This document shows positions 9,429 to 18,758 of a stretch of DNA of 33,792 nt, in pieces. The translations under genes and the position numbers were made by a program. The notes beneath the pieces were generated by a model that was given only the letters and a program-made list of their open reading frames with translations, ran no database searches and was not told the DNA's origin. The stretch's first letter is position 1. Each line of letters opens with the position of its first letter. Source of the DNA: an uncultured Rhodothermaceae bacterium (GTDB taxonomy: Bacteria > Bacteroidota > Rhodothermia > Rhodothermales > Salinibacteraceae); the NCBI GenBank assembly GCA_913056335.1, contig CAJXLX010000028.1, positions 1 through 33,792 of the forward strand. Direction: 5' to 3'.

Positions 9429-9596
9429 GTGCAGGGCCCTTCACGTTTGCGTGTGCGTGCGGCGTCATTACGCCGCACAGCGCGTGTCCCGAAGCGGCCC
9501 TGCACGATATGGCTGCCTGTTTGTTGGGACAACCGGCCCGGTTGCACACTTTGTGGCATTCTCTGCCAACTGCGATCACAATCTCGTTCATACGAG
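9429..9596 (+). other. Hairpin-dense structured spacer between atpE and atpF (candidate mRNA element)
   Basis: gtgcagggcc (9429-9438) pairs perfectly with ggccctgcac (9496-9505), enclosing hairpins 9442-9453 and gtgcggcgt-catt-acgccgcac (9457-9478); followed by hairpins 9530-9544, 9554-9568 and 9583-9596. Confidence 0.6.
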
Positions 9597-9745
9597 GGCA
9601 TGCCCACACAGGTAGACTCGTGCTTTTGCGCCCCTGTCCCCTGCCTCGACCATTACTTCGAAGCGCAGCATAAACAGCCCCTCCTCAAAGGACTGCTGTT
9701 CTTGTTTAGCTTCGCCCGCTATCGCTAAGCCCTACCGTTTGTGCT

Positions 9746-10255
9746 ATGGCCTTTTATCTTGCTCAAAGCCTCATTGAGCCCTCTGCCGGCCTCTTTTTCT
9801 GGAAAGCGCTCGCCTTTGTCATCTTCCTGTTCTTGCTCTACAGGTTTGGATGGGGGCCGATCACCGACGCTCTTGAAGAGCGCGAGGCACGCATCGAAGA
9901 CTCGATGACACGCGCCGAGCAAGCGCTCGAAGAGGCCAAGGCGATGCAGGCCGAAAACGAGAAGAAGCGCCGCGAGGCCGAGCGCGAGGCCCAGCGCATC
10001 TTGCGAGAGGCCCGCGAAGCTGCTGAAGAGCTCCGCGAAGAGGAGCTGGACAAAACCCGCGACAAGATTTCCCGCATGCGCGACCAGGCGCAGGCCGAAA
10101 TTCAGCGCGAAAAGCAAGGCGCCCTTGACGACCTGCGCGATGAGGTGGCTGATCTTGCCATCGAAGCCGCTCGCAAGGTCGTACAGGCCGACCTCGACGC
10201 CGATCGCCACCGCGAGCTGGTTGACAATTTCATTGACGACCTTCCTACCAATTAA
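9746..10255 (+). CDS. atpF: F0F1 ATP synthase subunit b
   Basis: N-terminal TM (FWKALAFVIFLFLLYRFGWGPI) then long charged coiled coil (EREARIEDSMTRAEQALEEAKAMQ...). Confidence 0.95.
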   Translation: MAFYLAQSLIEPSAGLFFWKALAFVIFLFLLYRFGWGPITDALEEREARIEDSMTRAEQALEEAKAMQAENEKKRREAEREAQRILREAREAAEELREEELDKTRDKISRMRDQAQAEIQREKQGALDDLRDEVADLAIEAARKVVQADLDADRHRELVDNFIDDLPTN

Positions 10256-10258
10256 TGC

Positions 10259-10301
10259 ATCCAGCCGTGCGAGCTGTCTTCGCTCGTTGCATTCGCTGGA
10301 T
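10259..10301 (+). other. Hairpin in atpF-atpH spacer
   Basis: atccagc (10259-10265) / gctggat (10295-10301), 7 bp perfect, enclosing cgagc/gctcg (10270-10274/10282-10286), starting 3 nt after the atpF stop. Confidence 0.5.
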
Positions 10302-10324
10302 CTGCCTGCCTTCCCCCTCTTGCT

Positions 10325-10879
10325 ATGAGTCAACGCACGGTCGCTACGCGCTACGCCTCTGCCCTCGCTGAAGCAGCACATGATTCCGAGGCCGTCTCCA
10401 CGATCGACGACGATGTGGAGCTGCTTCGCACAACGCTCGACGAAAATAACGAATTGGCACGTGTCTTCACCAGCCCCGTGCTCTCTGCCGAGCAGAAAGA
10501 GCGCGTCGTGTCGGCGCTGCTTCCTGATCATGTAAGCGAGCTGATGATCCGTTTTCTGAAGCTGCTTATCGCGAAACAGCGCGCTACGCTCGTTACCGAT
10601 ATCCTGGCAGCGTACCGCACGCTGCGTGACGAGCAGGAGGGCGTCGTGGAAGTGGATGTGCGCTCCTCGCACGAGCTCGACAAGAGCGAGCACGCTGCCT
10701 TGATCGAAGCCCTTGAATCGCTCACCGGCGCGTCAGTCCGCCTCAACATCAGCGTGGACGAGTCGCTTCTGGGCGGACTGGTCATTCAAGTCGGCGACCG
10801 CGTGTACGATGGCAGCGTCCATCATAAGCTGGAAGCGCTGCGTTCGCGCTTTCATGCACCACGCCCCGCAATGGCCTAA
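10325..10879 (+). CDS. atpH: F0F1 ATP synthase subunit delta
   Basis: VATRYASALAEAA... and C-terminal ESLLGGLVIQVGDRVYDGSVHHKLEALR. Confidence 0.95.
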   Translation: MSQRTVATRYASALAEAAHDSEAVSTIDDDVELLRTTLDENNELARVFTSPVLSAEQKERVVSALLPDHVSELMIRFLKLLIAKQRATLVTDILAAYRTLRDEQEGVVEVDVRSSHELDKSEHAALIEALESLTGASVRLNISVDESLLGGLVIQVGDRVYDGSVHHKLEALRSRFHAPRPAMA

Positions 10880-10968
10880 CCGGCCCTGTCCTTACCGCAT
10901 GCTGCGCCACGCGGCCCTACGCACGGCGCTCACACCTGTACCATTTTATCCGCTAACACCACTCCGCT

Positions 10969-12600
10969 ATGTCTACTGCTATTCGACCAGACGAAGTAAC
11001 GTCTGTCCTCAAGCGCGAACTGGGGGGATTCGACGCCGATGCCGATGTCTACGAGGTAGGCACGGTGCTCCAGGCCGGCGACGGCATCGCTACGCTCTAT
11101 GGCCTATCGAACGTTCAAGCTGGCGAGCTCGTCACGTTTCCCGATTCGGGCGTGCGCGGCATGGTGCTGAACCTTGAAGAAGACAACGTTGGCGTCGTCC
11201 TCTTCGGCGAAGTCGACGCCGTCAGCGAGGGCGATGAAGCCCGCCGCACCGGCAAAATTGCCTCGGTCCCCGTCAACGAAAACGTGCTTGGGCGTGTCAT
11301 TGACCCGCTCGGACGCCCGCTCGACGGCAAAGGCCCCATCGAAGGCGAGAGCGTCGACATGCCGCTGGAACGCAAGGCGCCCGGCGTTATCTACCGCGAG
11401 CCCGTTACCGAACCGCTACAAACCGGCCTGAAGGCCATCGACTCGATGGTGCCGATTGGGCGCGGGCAGCGCGAACTCGTGATTGGCGACCGCCAAACCG
11501 GAAAAACGGCGGTTATTGTGGATACGATCATTAACCAGCAGCAGACGCAAGACACCGACAAGCCGGTCTACTGCATTTACGTAGCCATCGGGCAGAAAGA
11601 CTCGACAGTAGCTCAGGTGCAGCGTGCCCTGGAGCGTAACGATGCGATGGAGTACACCGTTATCGTGAATGCTTCGGCCTCCATGCCGACCCCGCTGCAG
11701 TACATCGCACCATTTGCAGGGGCGTGTATTGGCGAGTTCTTTCGGGATACGGGGCGCCACGCCCTTGTCGCCTACGACGACCTCTCGAAGCAGGCTGTAG
11801 CCTACCGCGAGCTCTCGCTGCTGCTGCGCCGTCCGCCCGGACGCGAAGCCTATCCCGGCGATGTGTTCTATCTGCATAGCCGTCTGCTGGAACGTGGGGC
11901 CAAGATCATTGATAACCAGGAGGTTGCTGCTAATATGAACAACCTCCCTGAGGGACTGAAAGACCGCGTTGAAGGCGGTGGGTCGCTCACAGCGCTCCCC
12001 GTTATCGAAACGCAGGCCGGCGACGTATCCGCCTATATCCCGACCAACGTCATTTCGATTACGGACGGTCAGATCTACCTCGAAACCGATCTCTTTAACT
12101 CGGGTGTGCGCCCCGCCATCGATGTGGGTACATCGGTGAGTCGTGTGGGTGGAAATGCACAGATTAAAGCGATGAAGAGCGTGGCGGGTACGCTGCGCAT
12201 CGACCTGTCGCAGTACCGCGAGCTGGAAGCCTTCGCCAAGTTTGGCTCCGACCTCGACGCCTCCACGCAGCGCCAACTGAATCGTGGGGAGCGTATGGTT
12301 GAGATCCTGAAGCAGAACGAGTTCTCGCCGCTCCCGGCCGAAGAGCAGGTTGTCATCATTTATGCTGCCACCGAAGGGCTGCTTGACGAGGTACCCGTCG
12401 AAGACATCCAAGACTTTGAGGATGCGCTGCTTGAACGCATGCGTACGCAGTATGAACAGGTGCTCGACACCATCCGCGAAAGCGGGAAGCTAAGCGATGA
12501 TGCCGCCTCCGAAATCCGCGACATTGTAGCCGACGTGGCTTCGACCTACATTATCGATGACGAAGAAGAGGACGACGACGAACTGCTGGAGGCGCTCTAA
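10969..12600 (+). CDS. atpA: F0F1 ATP synthase subunit alpha
   Basis: Walker [19 protein letters not shown]-type motif; [15 protein letters not shown]; acidic C-terminal tail. Confidence 0.98.
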   Translation: MSTAIRPDEVTSVLKRELGGFDADADVYEVGTVLQAGDGIATLYGLSNVQAGELVTFPDSGVRGMVLNLEEDNVGVVLFGEVDAVSEGDEARRTGKIASVPVNENVLGRVIDPLGRPLDGKGPIEGESVDMPLERKAPGVIYREPVTEPLQTGLKAIDSMVPIGRGQRELVIGDRQTGKTAVIVDTIINQQQTQDTDKPVYCIYVAIGQKDSTVAQVQRALERNDAMEYTVIVNASASMPTPLQYIAPFAGACIGEFFRDTGRHALVAYDDLSKQAVAYRELSLLLRRPPGREAYPGDVFYLHSRLLERGAKIIDNQEVAANMNNLPEGLKDRVEGGGSLTALPVIETQAGDVSAYIPTNVISITDGQIYLETDLFNSGVRPAIDVGTSVSRVGGNAQIKAMKSVAGTLRIDLSQYRELEAFAKFGSDLDASTQRQLNRGERMVEILKQNEFSPLPAEEQVVIIYAATEGLLDEVPVEDIQDFEDALLERMRTQYEQVLDTIRESGKLSDDAASEIRDIVADVASTYIIDDEEEDDDELLEAL

Positions 12601-12660
12601 CGCCCTCTGTGCCTGCCACGCCGCGCTGTATCCGTCCCGTTTGCCCTAATCCTGCCGCTT

Positions 12661-13575
12661 ATGGCCAACCTCCGTGACATCCGCAATCGGATCGACTCGA
12701 TTGAGAACACCAAGCAAGTAACGCGCGCCATGAAGATGGTGGCCGCCGCGAAGCTGCGCCGAGCGCAGGAGCGCATCTTCGAGGCGCGCCCCTACGCTTA
12801 CAAGCTCCGTGAGTTGATTGGACACCTCACCGATAAGCTGGAGGATGTGGGGCACCCGCTCTTTCAGCAGCCAGACACCGATGGCGTACTGCTTGTCATC
12901 GTCACAGCCGACCGTGGGCTGGCAGGCGCATTCAATAGCAACGTCATCAAAACGGCGGAAGCTGCCATTGAAGCCAAGTACACCAAGCAGCGCAGAAAGG
13001 GCGACCTGTATCTGCTCTGTGTGGGGCGCAAAGGCCACGAGCACTTTGCACGGCGCGACTATCAGCTGGTGGGCGACTTCCGCAACGTGTTCGACGGACT
13101 CAGCTTCAACCTCGCCAAAAAGGTGGTCGAGGCGGCCCGCGAGGGCTTCGATCGGGCCATTTGGGGCCATGTCGACATGGTCTACAACGAGTTCAAGAAC
13201 ACCATTGCGCAGAACCGCATTGTCGAGCCGCTCCTTCCGCTGCCCAAGGAGCAGTTTCTCACGCCCGTGATGGAAGAGGAAGACGACCTGCCCGAGATCG
13301 ACGATACGCTCGAAGTGGATTACATCTTTGAGCCCGGCGCGGAGCAGATCATGAACGCGCTGGTGCCGCGCTTCCTTAACTACCAGATGTGGCGTGCGCT
13401 GCTGGAGTCGAATGCCGCCGAGCAGGGCGCCCGCATGGTTGCGATGGATAACGCCACGAGCAACGCCGAGGAGCTCCGCGACGAACTGCAGCTGAAATAC
13501 AACCGCGCCCGACAGAACGCCATTACGATGGAGATTCTCGATATCTCAAGCGGGGCCGAAGCGCTCGAATCGTAG
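12661..13575 (+). CDS. atpG: F0F1 ATP synthase subunit gamma
   Basis: MANLRDIRNRIDSIENTKQVTRAMKMVAAAKLRRAQ; C-terminal MDNATSNAEELRDELQLKYNRARQNAITMEILDISSGAEAL. Confidence 0.97.
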   Translation: MANLRDIRNRIDSIENTKQVTRAMKMVAAAKLRRAQERIFEARPYAYKLRELIGHLTDKLEDVGHPLFQQPDTDGVLLVIVTADRGLAGAFNSNVIKTAEAAIEAKYTKQRRKGDLYLLCVGRKGHEHFARRDYQLVGDFRNVFDGLSFNLAKKVVEAAREGFDRAIWGHVDMVYNEFKNTIAQNRIVEPLLPLPKEQFLTPVMEEEDDLPEIDDTLEVDYIFEPGAEQIMNALVPRFLNYQMWRALLESNAAEQGARMVAMDNATSNAEELRDELQLKYNRARQNAITMEILDISSGAEALES

Positions 13576-13696
13576 ATCAAATCGCACATTGTTGATACGA
13601 ATTACGCAGTCTTGTGCTCTGACACCCGGAACCCATTGTTGCCCGTGTGTCGTACGCAACAAACGACAAAAGCACATCATACATAGTGTAGGGTCT

Positions 13697-13786
13697 GGAG
13701 AGGTGGCCGAGTGGCTGAAGGCGCTCCCCTGCTAAGGGAGTAAACGGTTTATAGCCGTTTCGAGGGTTCGAATCCCTCCCTCTCCG
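13697..13786 (+). tRNA. tRNA-Ser (anticodon GCU)
   Basis: Acceptor ggagagg/cctctcc, D arm, anticodon arm ctccc-ctGCTaa-gggag, long variable arm, T arm gaggg-ttcgaat-ccctc; CCA not encoded. Confidence 0.97.
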
Positions 13787-13792
13787 CAACGA

Positions 13793-13824
13793 AGCCGGTC
13801 TCGGACCTCCGAGGCTGGCTTTTT
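13793..13824 (+). terminator. Rho-independent terminator downstream of tRNA-Ser
   Basis: agccggtctcgg-acct-ccgaggctggct, a 12-bp stem with two G.U pairs, followed by a T run. Confidence 0.85.
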
Positions 13825-13865
13825 GCATCTCCACCTACCCCCCGGCCCACACTCCGTGCCCCACT

Positions 13866-15356
13866 ATGGCTGGCGCCGCGCTGCATCCTGACTTATCCTC
13901 CCGCCCTGTGGTGGCTATTGCAGGGGCTACTGGATTCGTAGGCACCGCACTCCGCACCACGCTGGCCAACACGTATCATGTGCGTGCCCTCACGCGGTCT
14001 CCAGCCCGGGAGCAGTCCAACGCCCACCGCAATTCGCCCGTGGAGTGGCGCCACTGCGACCTGTTCGATCCGTATGCCGTGCAGCAGGCGCTGGAGGGGG
14101 TCGACTATATGCTCTACCTGGTGCACTCACTGCACGCCTCGGCCCGACTCACACAGGCCCGTGCCCCTGACCTCGATTTGCTCTTGGCCGATAACGTGGC
14201 GCGCGCTGCCGAAATGCAGAACGTAAAGCAGATCATTACGCTGGGCGGCCTCGTGCCCGATATTGACGACCTGCCCCAACGCCTGCGCAGCCGCCGCGAG
14301 ATTGAGACCGCCTTGGCCTCCTGCCAGACCCCGCTTACTGCGCTCCGCGCGGGGCTCATCGTAGGGCGAGGCGGTACCTGGCTCAGCATGCTCATCAATC
14401 TGGTGCGGCGCGTGCCTATTATGGTTCTCCCGGCATGGACGCAGGCCCAAACACAGCCTATTGTGCGTGCAGACGTGATACGTGCCTTCGAGCATGTGTT
14501 GGGCAATGAGCAGCACTACAGCACCACCTACGACCTGGGCGGCCCCGATGTGATGTCGTACCGAGAGATGCTGAAGCGTACTGCCCGTGTGCTGGGCCTG
14601 TCGCGGCCAATGGGCACCGTGCCCGTCACCTCGCCGCGTCTCTCTAAGCTGTGGATCTGGCTCTTCAGCGGCGCGCCGTGGGCGCTTGTCAGTCCATTTG
14701 TGGACAGCCTGCGCTACCAGGTTGCCGTCGATTCGAACCCGCTGCAAGAGACGCTGCGCCCCGGCATGCGCACGTTCGAGCAGGGTCTGCGCTCAGCAGT
14801 CGACGAACACGGGCGCCCCTACCCCAACCCGCGGTCGGCGCTCCGCTCCGAAGACCAAGCTATCATGCGCGAGCAGAGCGTGGTGCGCTCGGTGCAGCGG
14901 CTCCCACTTCCTCCTGGCTACACCGCCCGCGATGTGGCCAACCAATACATGCGCTGGCTGCCTCGCATTGGCGGCCCTCTTCTGCGATGTACAGTAGCCA
15001 AGCAGCGCGTCTGCCGCATTGAGCTACGTCCGCTCGGCCTTACTCTCTTGGAACTGAGCTACGCCCCCGACCGCAGTCCGACCGGACGCCAGCTCTTCTA
15101 CGTAACCGGCGGCCTCCTTGCCCGTCTGCCCGACGGGGCCCACGACGCGGGCCGCCTGGAGTTTCGCCGTACCGCTGATGGGCGGCACGTGCTGGCGGCT
15201 ATCCACGACTTCTCGCCCATGCTGCCGTGGAGCGTGTACAACGCCACACAGGCTGTGGCGCATCTGCTCGTTATGAACGGATTTGGGCGTCACCTGCAGC
15301 ACTTGGCTGATCGGCGCTCGAACACACAGACGGCGTCGTCTCCCTCGCGTCTATAA
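13866..15356 (+). CDS. NAD(P)-binding SDR/epimerase-like protein with a C-terminal DUF2867-like region
   Basis: N-terminal Rossmann GATGFVGTALRTTL; C-terminal region LPPGYTARDVANQYMRWLPRIGG... resembles DUF2867. Confidence 0.75.
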   Translation: MAGAALHPDLSSRPVVAIAGATGFVGTALRTTLANTYHVRALTRSPAREQSNAHRNSPVEWRHCDLFDPYAVQQALEGVDYMLYLVHSLHASARLTQARAPDLDLLLADNVARAAEMQNVKQIITLGGLVPDIDDLPQRLRSRREIETALASCQTPLTALRAGLIVGRGGTWLSMLINLVRRVPIMVLPAWTQAQTQPIVRADVIRAFEHVLGNEQHYSTTYDLGGPDVMSYREMLKRTARVLGLSRPMGTVPVTSPRLSKLWIWLFSGAPWALVSPFVDSLRYQVAVDSNPLQETLRPGMRTFEQGLRSAVDEHGRPYPNPRSALRSEDQAIMREQSVVRSVQRLPLPPGYTARDVANQYMRWLPRIGGPLLRCTVAKQRVCRIELRPLGLTLLELSYAPDRSPTGRQLFYVTGGLLARLPDGAHDAGRLEFRRTADGRHVLAAIHDFSPMLPWSVYNATQAVAHLLVMNGFGRHLQHLADRRSNTQTASSPSRL

Positions 15357-15403
15357 CTCGCTCGCTCTGTACGTTTCTCGCGTTCGATCAACAACCGACC
15401 TCC

Positions 15404-16651
15404 ATGACCCTCACCGACAACCAGCAAGCCGCGTACGATGCCGTCTACGACCGCCTGGCCAGCGGCGAACGCTTCACTGGACTTCGTGGCTATGCCGGCA
15501 CAGGCAAAACCGTCATTGTAGGCCAGCTCGTTGAGCAGCTTGACAACGAAGACTGCTCCGTGTACGTGTGCGCGCCGACCCACAAGGCGGTGCAAGTGCT
15601 TCGCAACCATCTCAGCGTAGGTGTTCCCACACAGACGCTGCACGCATTTCTGGGCTTGCGCCTGCAGCCCGATGGCAAAGGCGACTACGAGCTTGTGCCC
15701 GACGATAAGGAGCGCGATATGGAGGCCAGCATCGTTGTCGTTGACGAGGCCTCGATGGTCGGGCGCGATGAGTGGCAGTACATCCAGGCCACGCCCGACC
15801 GCGTGCAGTGGCTCTTCGTGGGCGATCCGGCGCAGCTGCCTCCGGTCAACGAGGAGGAGTCGCCTGCACTGCAGGTGCCGGGTCCCACGCTCGAACACGT
15901 GCACCGCCAGGCGAAAGGCAACCCCGTGTTGGAGCTGGCAACCAAGGTGCGCAACCATAACTGGCACGGCTTCCGTAGCAAGTACGACGACGGCCAAGGC
16001 GTAGCCATCACCCACAACGACGAGCAGTTCTTTGGGAGCCTGGTGCGCGCCTTTACCAGCGAAACGTTTCGCACGAACCCCGAACACGCTCGCATCCTGG
16101 CCTATCGCAACAAAACCGTGCGTGCCTACAATCGCCGCGTGCGGGCGGAGCGCTATGGCGAGCAGGCCGCGCGCTTCGAGGTTGGCGAGTGGATTGTAGC
16201 GCGCGAAACGTGGTTCCACGACCAGCGCCCCCTCATCAAAAACAGCGAAGAGGTGCGCGTCGAAGCCATCACCGAGGAGCGCATTGAGGGCGACGACATG
16301 AGCACCTGGAAGGTGTGGACGCTCAAGGTGCGGGGCGTGCACGACGACTTTCGCCGCGACATTGCGGTGCTGCACGACGACGAGCACGAGCGCTACCGCG
16401 ACACGCTCACTCGCCGCCGCGATGCCGCCAAAGACGACCACAAGAAGTGGGATCGCTACTACAGCCTGCGTGAGCAGTTCGCCAAGGTCGACTATGCCTA
16501 CGCCTCTACCGTGCACAAAGCGCAAGGCTCCACCTTCGACACTGTTTTTGTGGACTACCGCGACCTGCAGGTCTGCCGTGGCCCCGAGCAACACGCTCTG
16601 CTCTACGTAGCGGTAACGCGGCCTTCGCGCCGCCTTGCTATGCTGGTGTGA
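15404..16651 (+). CDS. SF1 AAA family DNA helicase, RecD/Dda-like
   Basis: Motif I GYAGTGKT; APTHKAVQVLRNHL; motif II VVDEASMVG; motif III FVGDPAQLPPV; ASTVHKAQGSTFDTVFVDY; LYVAVTRPSRRLAML. Confidence 0.9.
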   Translation: MTLTDNQQAAYDAVYDRLASGERFTGLRGYAGTGKTVIVGQLVEQLDNEDCSVYVCAPTHKAVQVLRNHLSVGVPTQTLHAFLGLRLQPDGKGDYELVPDDKERDMEASIVVVDEASMVGRDEWQYIQATPDRVQWLFVGDPAQLPPVNEEESPALQVPGPTLEHVHRQAKGNPVLELATKVRNHNWHGFRSKYDDGQGVAITHNDEQFFGSLVRAFTSETFRTNPEHARILAYRNKTVRAYNRRVRAERYGEQAARFEVGEWIVARETWFHDQRPLIKNSEEVRVEAITEERIEGDDMSTWKVWTLKVRGVHDDFRRDIAVLHDDEHERYRDTLTRRRDAAKDDHKKWDRYYSLREQFAKVDYAYASTVHKAQGSTFDTVFVDYRDLQVCRGPEQHALLYVAVTRPSRRLAMLV

Positions 16652-16713
16652 GCACGTAGCTTCGCCTCAAAGACTGATTGTACAGGGGGATACAACGCAT
16701 TGAAGCTGCGCCA

Positions 16714-17493
16714 TTACGCCGTCTCAGGCGTTGACGCTTCTGCATCCACCTGAACCGGATCGACACCACGCCACGCGGCGATCTGCTCCACAATCTGGCG
16801 CCGTACGTGTGCGCGGAAGGCGTCAATATCGGTAAGGCCCTCAGCGACCGGATCGACCGGGGGGAGCACCTTTACGCGCATGGTCTGCGGGCTGGTGCGG
16901 AAGACGAGGCTGTGCTTGGGGAGGGCGTCTTGCGTGCCATCAATGGCAATGGGCACGACCGGTACGCCGGCATCGAGCGCGAGCCGAAACGCGCCGTTGG
17001 CAAACGAGTGCACACGACCATCGCGCGAGCGGGTACCCTCGGGGCACAGCATCACGCTGCATTTGTGGTCGAGGTAATGGCGCGCCTTATCGAGCACCGC
17101 GCTGCGGCTCTCGGCATCGCGACGATCTACGCAGATGTCGCCCGACATGCTCAGGAGCCACCCGGCAACGGGCAGCTCAAAAAGCGATTTCTTGCCTACC
17201 CACTTCATCTCCCACGGCAGCCGCGACACCACCGGCGGGTCGGCCTGCGAGAGGTGGTTGCTCACCACAATGTACGGATTCCGCGGGTTTTCGGGGATCT
17301 GGCCCTCGGTTTCTACCGTCCAGAACGGATTCAGGTAGGTCATAAGCCGCCCCAAAATGCGAAGGGCGTAACCGCTCCGGTAGAGCGCCGGATCGCGATC
17401 GGTAAGGCGCACCGCCGCCATGACCGGCAGCCATGCGCACAGAAGCAGCGCCGTGGAGGTCCACACCCAGGCCGAGAGAAGATAGTCGCGCAT
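16714..17493 (-). CDS. Lysophospholipid/1-acyl-glycerol-3-phosphate acyltransferase (PlsC family)
   Basis: HX4D motif NHLSQADP; CPEGTRSRDGRVHSFANGAFRLALDAGVPVVPIAI. Confidence 0.92.
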   Translation of the reverse strand: MRDYLLSAWVWTSTALLLCAWLPVMAAVRLTDRDPALYRSGYALRILGRLMTYLNPFWTVETEGQIPENPRNPYIVVSNHLSQADPPVVSRLPWEMKWVGKKSLFELPVAGWLLSMSGDICVDRRDAESRSAVLDKARHYLDHKCSVMLCPEGTRSRDGRVHSFANGAFRLALDAGVPVVPIAIDGTQDALPKHSLVFRTSPQTMRVKVLPPVDPVAEGLTDIDAFRAHVRRQIVEQIAAWRGVDPVQVDAEASTPETA

Positions 17494-17621
17494 GATGCAT
17501 CACTAAACCAGATACAGAGCGCACGCGCAAGGTGAGGTCAGTAGCGCATGCAACAAGCAATGTTTTGTCTACGGTCCGCACCCGCCCTTCGTTCGCAGAC
17601 AGCGCCCGTGCTACAGAAATG

Positions 17622-18413
17622 CTACAGGTTGGATGCCCCAGATCCGCCATCAATCGGGATGGCGGCGCCGTTGATATAGCCCGACAGCGGCGACGACAGG
17701 AACGCCACCGTGTGCCCCAGTTCCATTGGGTCGCCAATGCGCTGCAGCGGATTGCCTGCGCCCCATTCCGCCAGGCCCTCCTCGTAGCTGTCATAGTCGC
17801 CGCGCTCCATGCCCTGCTCAATAAGTTCGCGGATGCGGGCGGTTTCGTGCGCGCCCGGCAGCACCGCATTCGCGCGGACCTCGGGCGCCAGTTCTTTCGA
17901 GAGCGTCTTTTCGAGTCCGATGACCGACATACGCACCGAATTGGAGAGCACCAGCGCGTCGAGGGCTTCCTTCACGCTGCGCGAGGTAATCGTGACGATG
18001 GTGCCGCCGCCGTCGGCCTTCAGGTGCGGCGCACAGTGGCGCACCAGCCGCACCACGCTCATCACGAGCAGGTCGTAGGCCTCGTACCAGTCAGCATCGT
18101 CTGTGTCCAGAAACGCCCCACTCGGCGGCCCCCCGGCACTGGTTACGAGATGATCCAGTCCCCCAAAGGCATTGAGCGTCGCATCCACCAGCCCGTTGAG
18201 CGCATCGGGGTCCGTCAGGTCTGCCAGATGCGCAAGCACCTCGCCCTGCGCCTCCGCTTCGATCTCGTTGCAGGCTGCCTCCAGCTTCGCCTCATCGCGC
18301 CCGTTGATAACCACGTTCACGCCCTCACGCGCCAGCGTGCGCGCTGACGCCTTGCCGAGTCCGCTACTGGAGGCGGTGATGAGCGCCGTATTTCCTGCAA
18401 TGCCAAGATCCAT
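17622..18413 (-). CDS. SDR family oxidoreductase with atypical active site
   Basis: ALITASSSGLGKASARTLAREG; PIDGGSG C-terminus; SNSVRMSVIGLEKTL where YxxxK is expected. Start at the internal Met; ORF extends to 18479. Confidence 0.88.
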   Translation of the reverse strand: MDLGIAGNTALITASSSGLGKASARTLAREGVNVVINGRDEAKLEAACNEIEAEAQGEVLAHLADLTDPDALNGLVDATLNAFGGLDHLVTSAGGPPSGAFLDTDDADWYEAYDLLVMSVVRLVRHCAPHLKADGGGTIVTITSRSVKEALDALVLSNSVRMSVIGLEKTLSKELAPEVRANAVLPGAHETARIRELIEQGMERGDYDSYEEGLAEWGAGNPLQRIGDPMELGHTVAFLSSPLSGYINGAAIPIDGGSGASNL

Positions 18414-18732
18414 GCGCTGTGTGCGTGTCGTTTTGGGGATGAGGAGCCGTGCTGTTGATCCGCAGAAAAGAACACACATTCATTCGTTGGATGCAAACAG
18501 ATTGGCGATCTCGTTACGAACCCAGCCTCGGACATGCGAATCTTGCCCAACGCAAGGCACTTTCAACGGCCCTGGGTTCGAATGTGTCTTGGTAAATTTA
18601 CCGTTTGCGCCCACCCGCCTTATGGAGTCGGCGCGATAGGCTCAGACAACTTTATGCCGGTGTGGTACGTATGCAACCATTGCACAGTACGGAGACCTTC
18701 CCTATTGTGCTTTCCACTATGCTTCGATACTG

Positions 18733-18753
18733 CTTCTCGGTATAACGAGTAAG
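18733..18753 (+). promoter_or_regulatory. Candidate operator dyad just upstream of the ArsR-family gene
   Basis: cttctcg-gtataa-cgagtaag imperfect palindrome 5 nt upstream of the 18759 start codon. Confidence 0.3.
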
Positions 18754-18758
18754 ACCTC

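Noticed and set aside
9725-10693. 322-aa minus-strand ORF across atpF/atpH
   Set aside because: Antisense to two well-supported ATP synthase genes; no domain recognised
11416-12411. 331-aa minus-strand ORF inside atpA
   Set aside because: Antisense shadow of atpA
15290-16594. 434-aa minus-strand ORF antisense to the Dda-like helicase
   Set aside because: Opposite strand of a helicase with complete motifs; composition typical of shadow ORFs
16807-18347. Two plus-strand ORFs (16807-17535, 17532-18347) opposite the acyltransferase and SDR
   Set aside because: Both antisense to recognisable enzymes, no family resemblance
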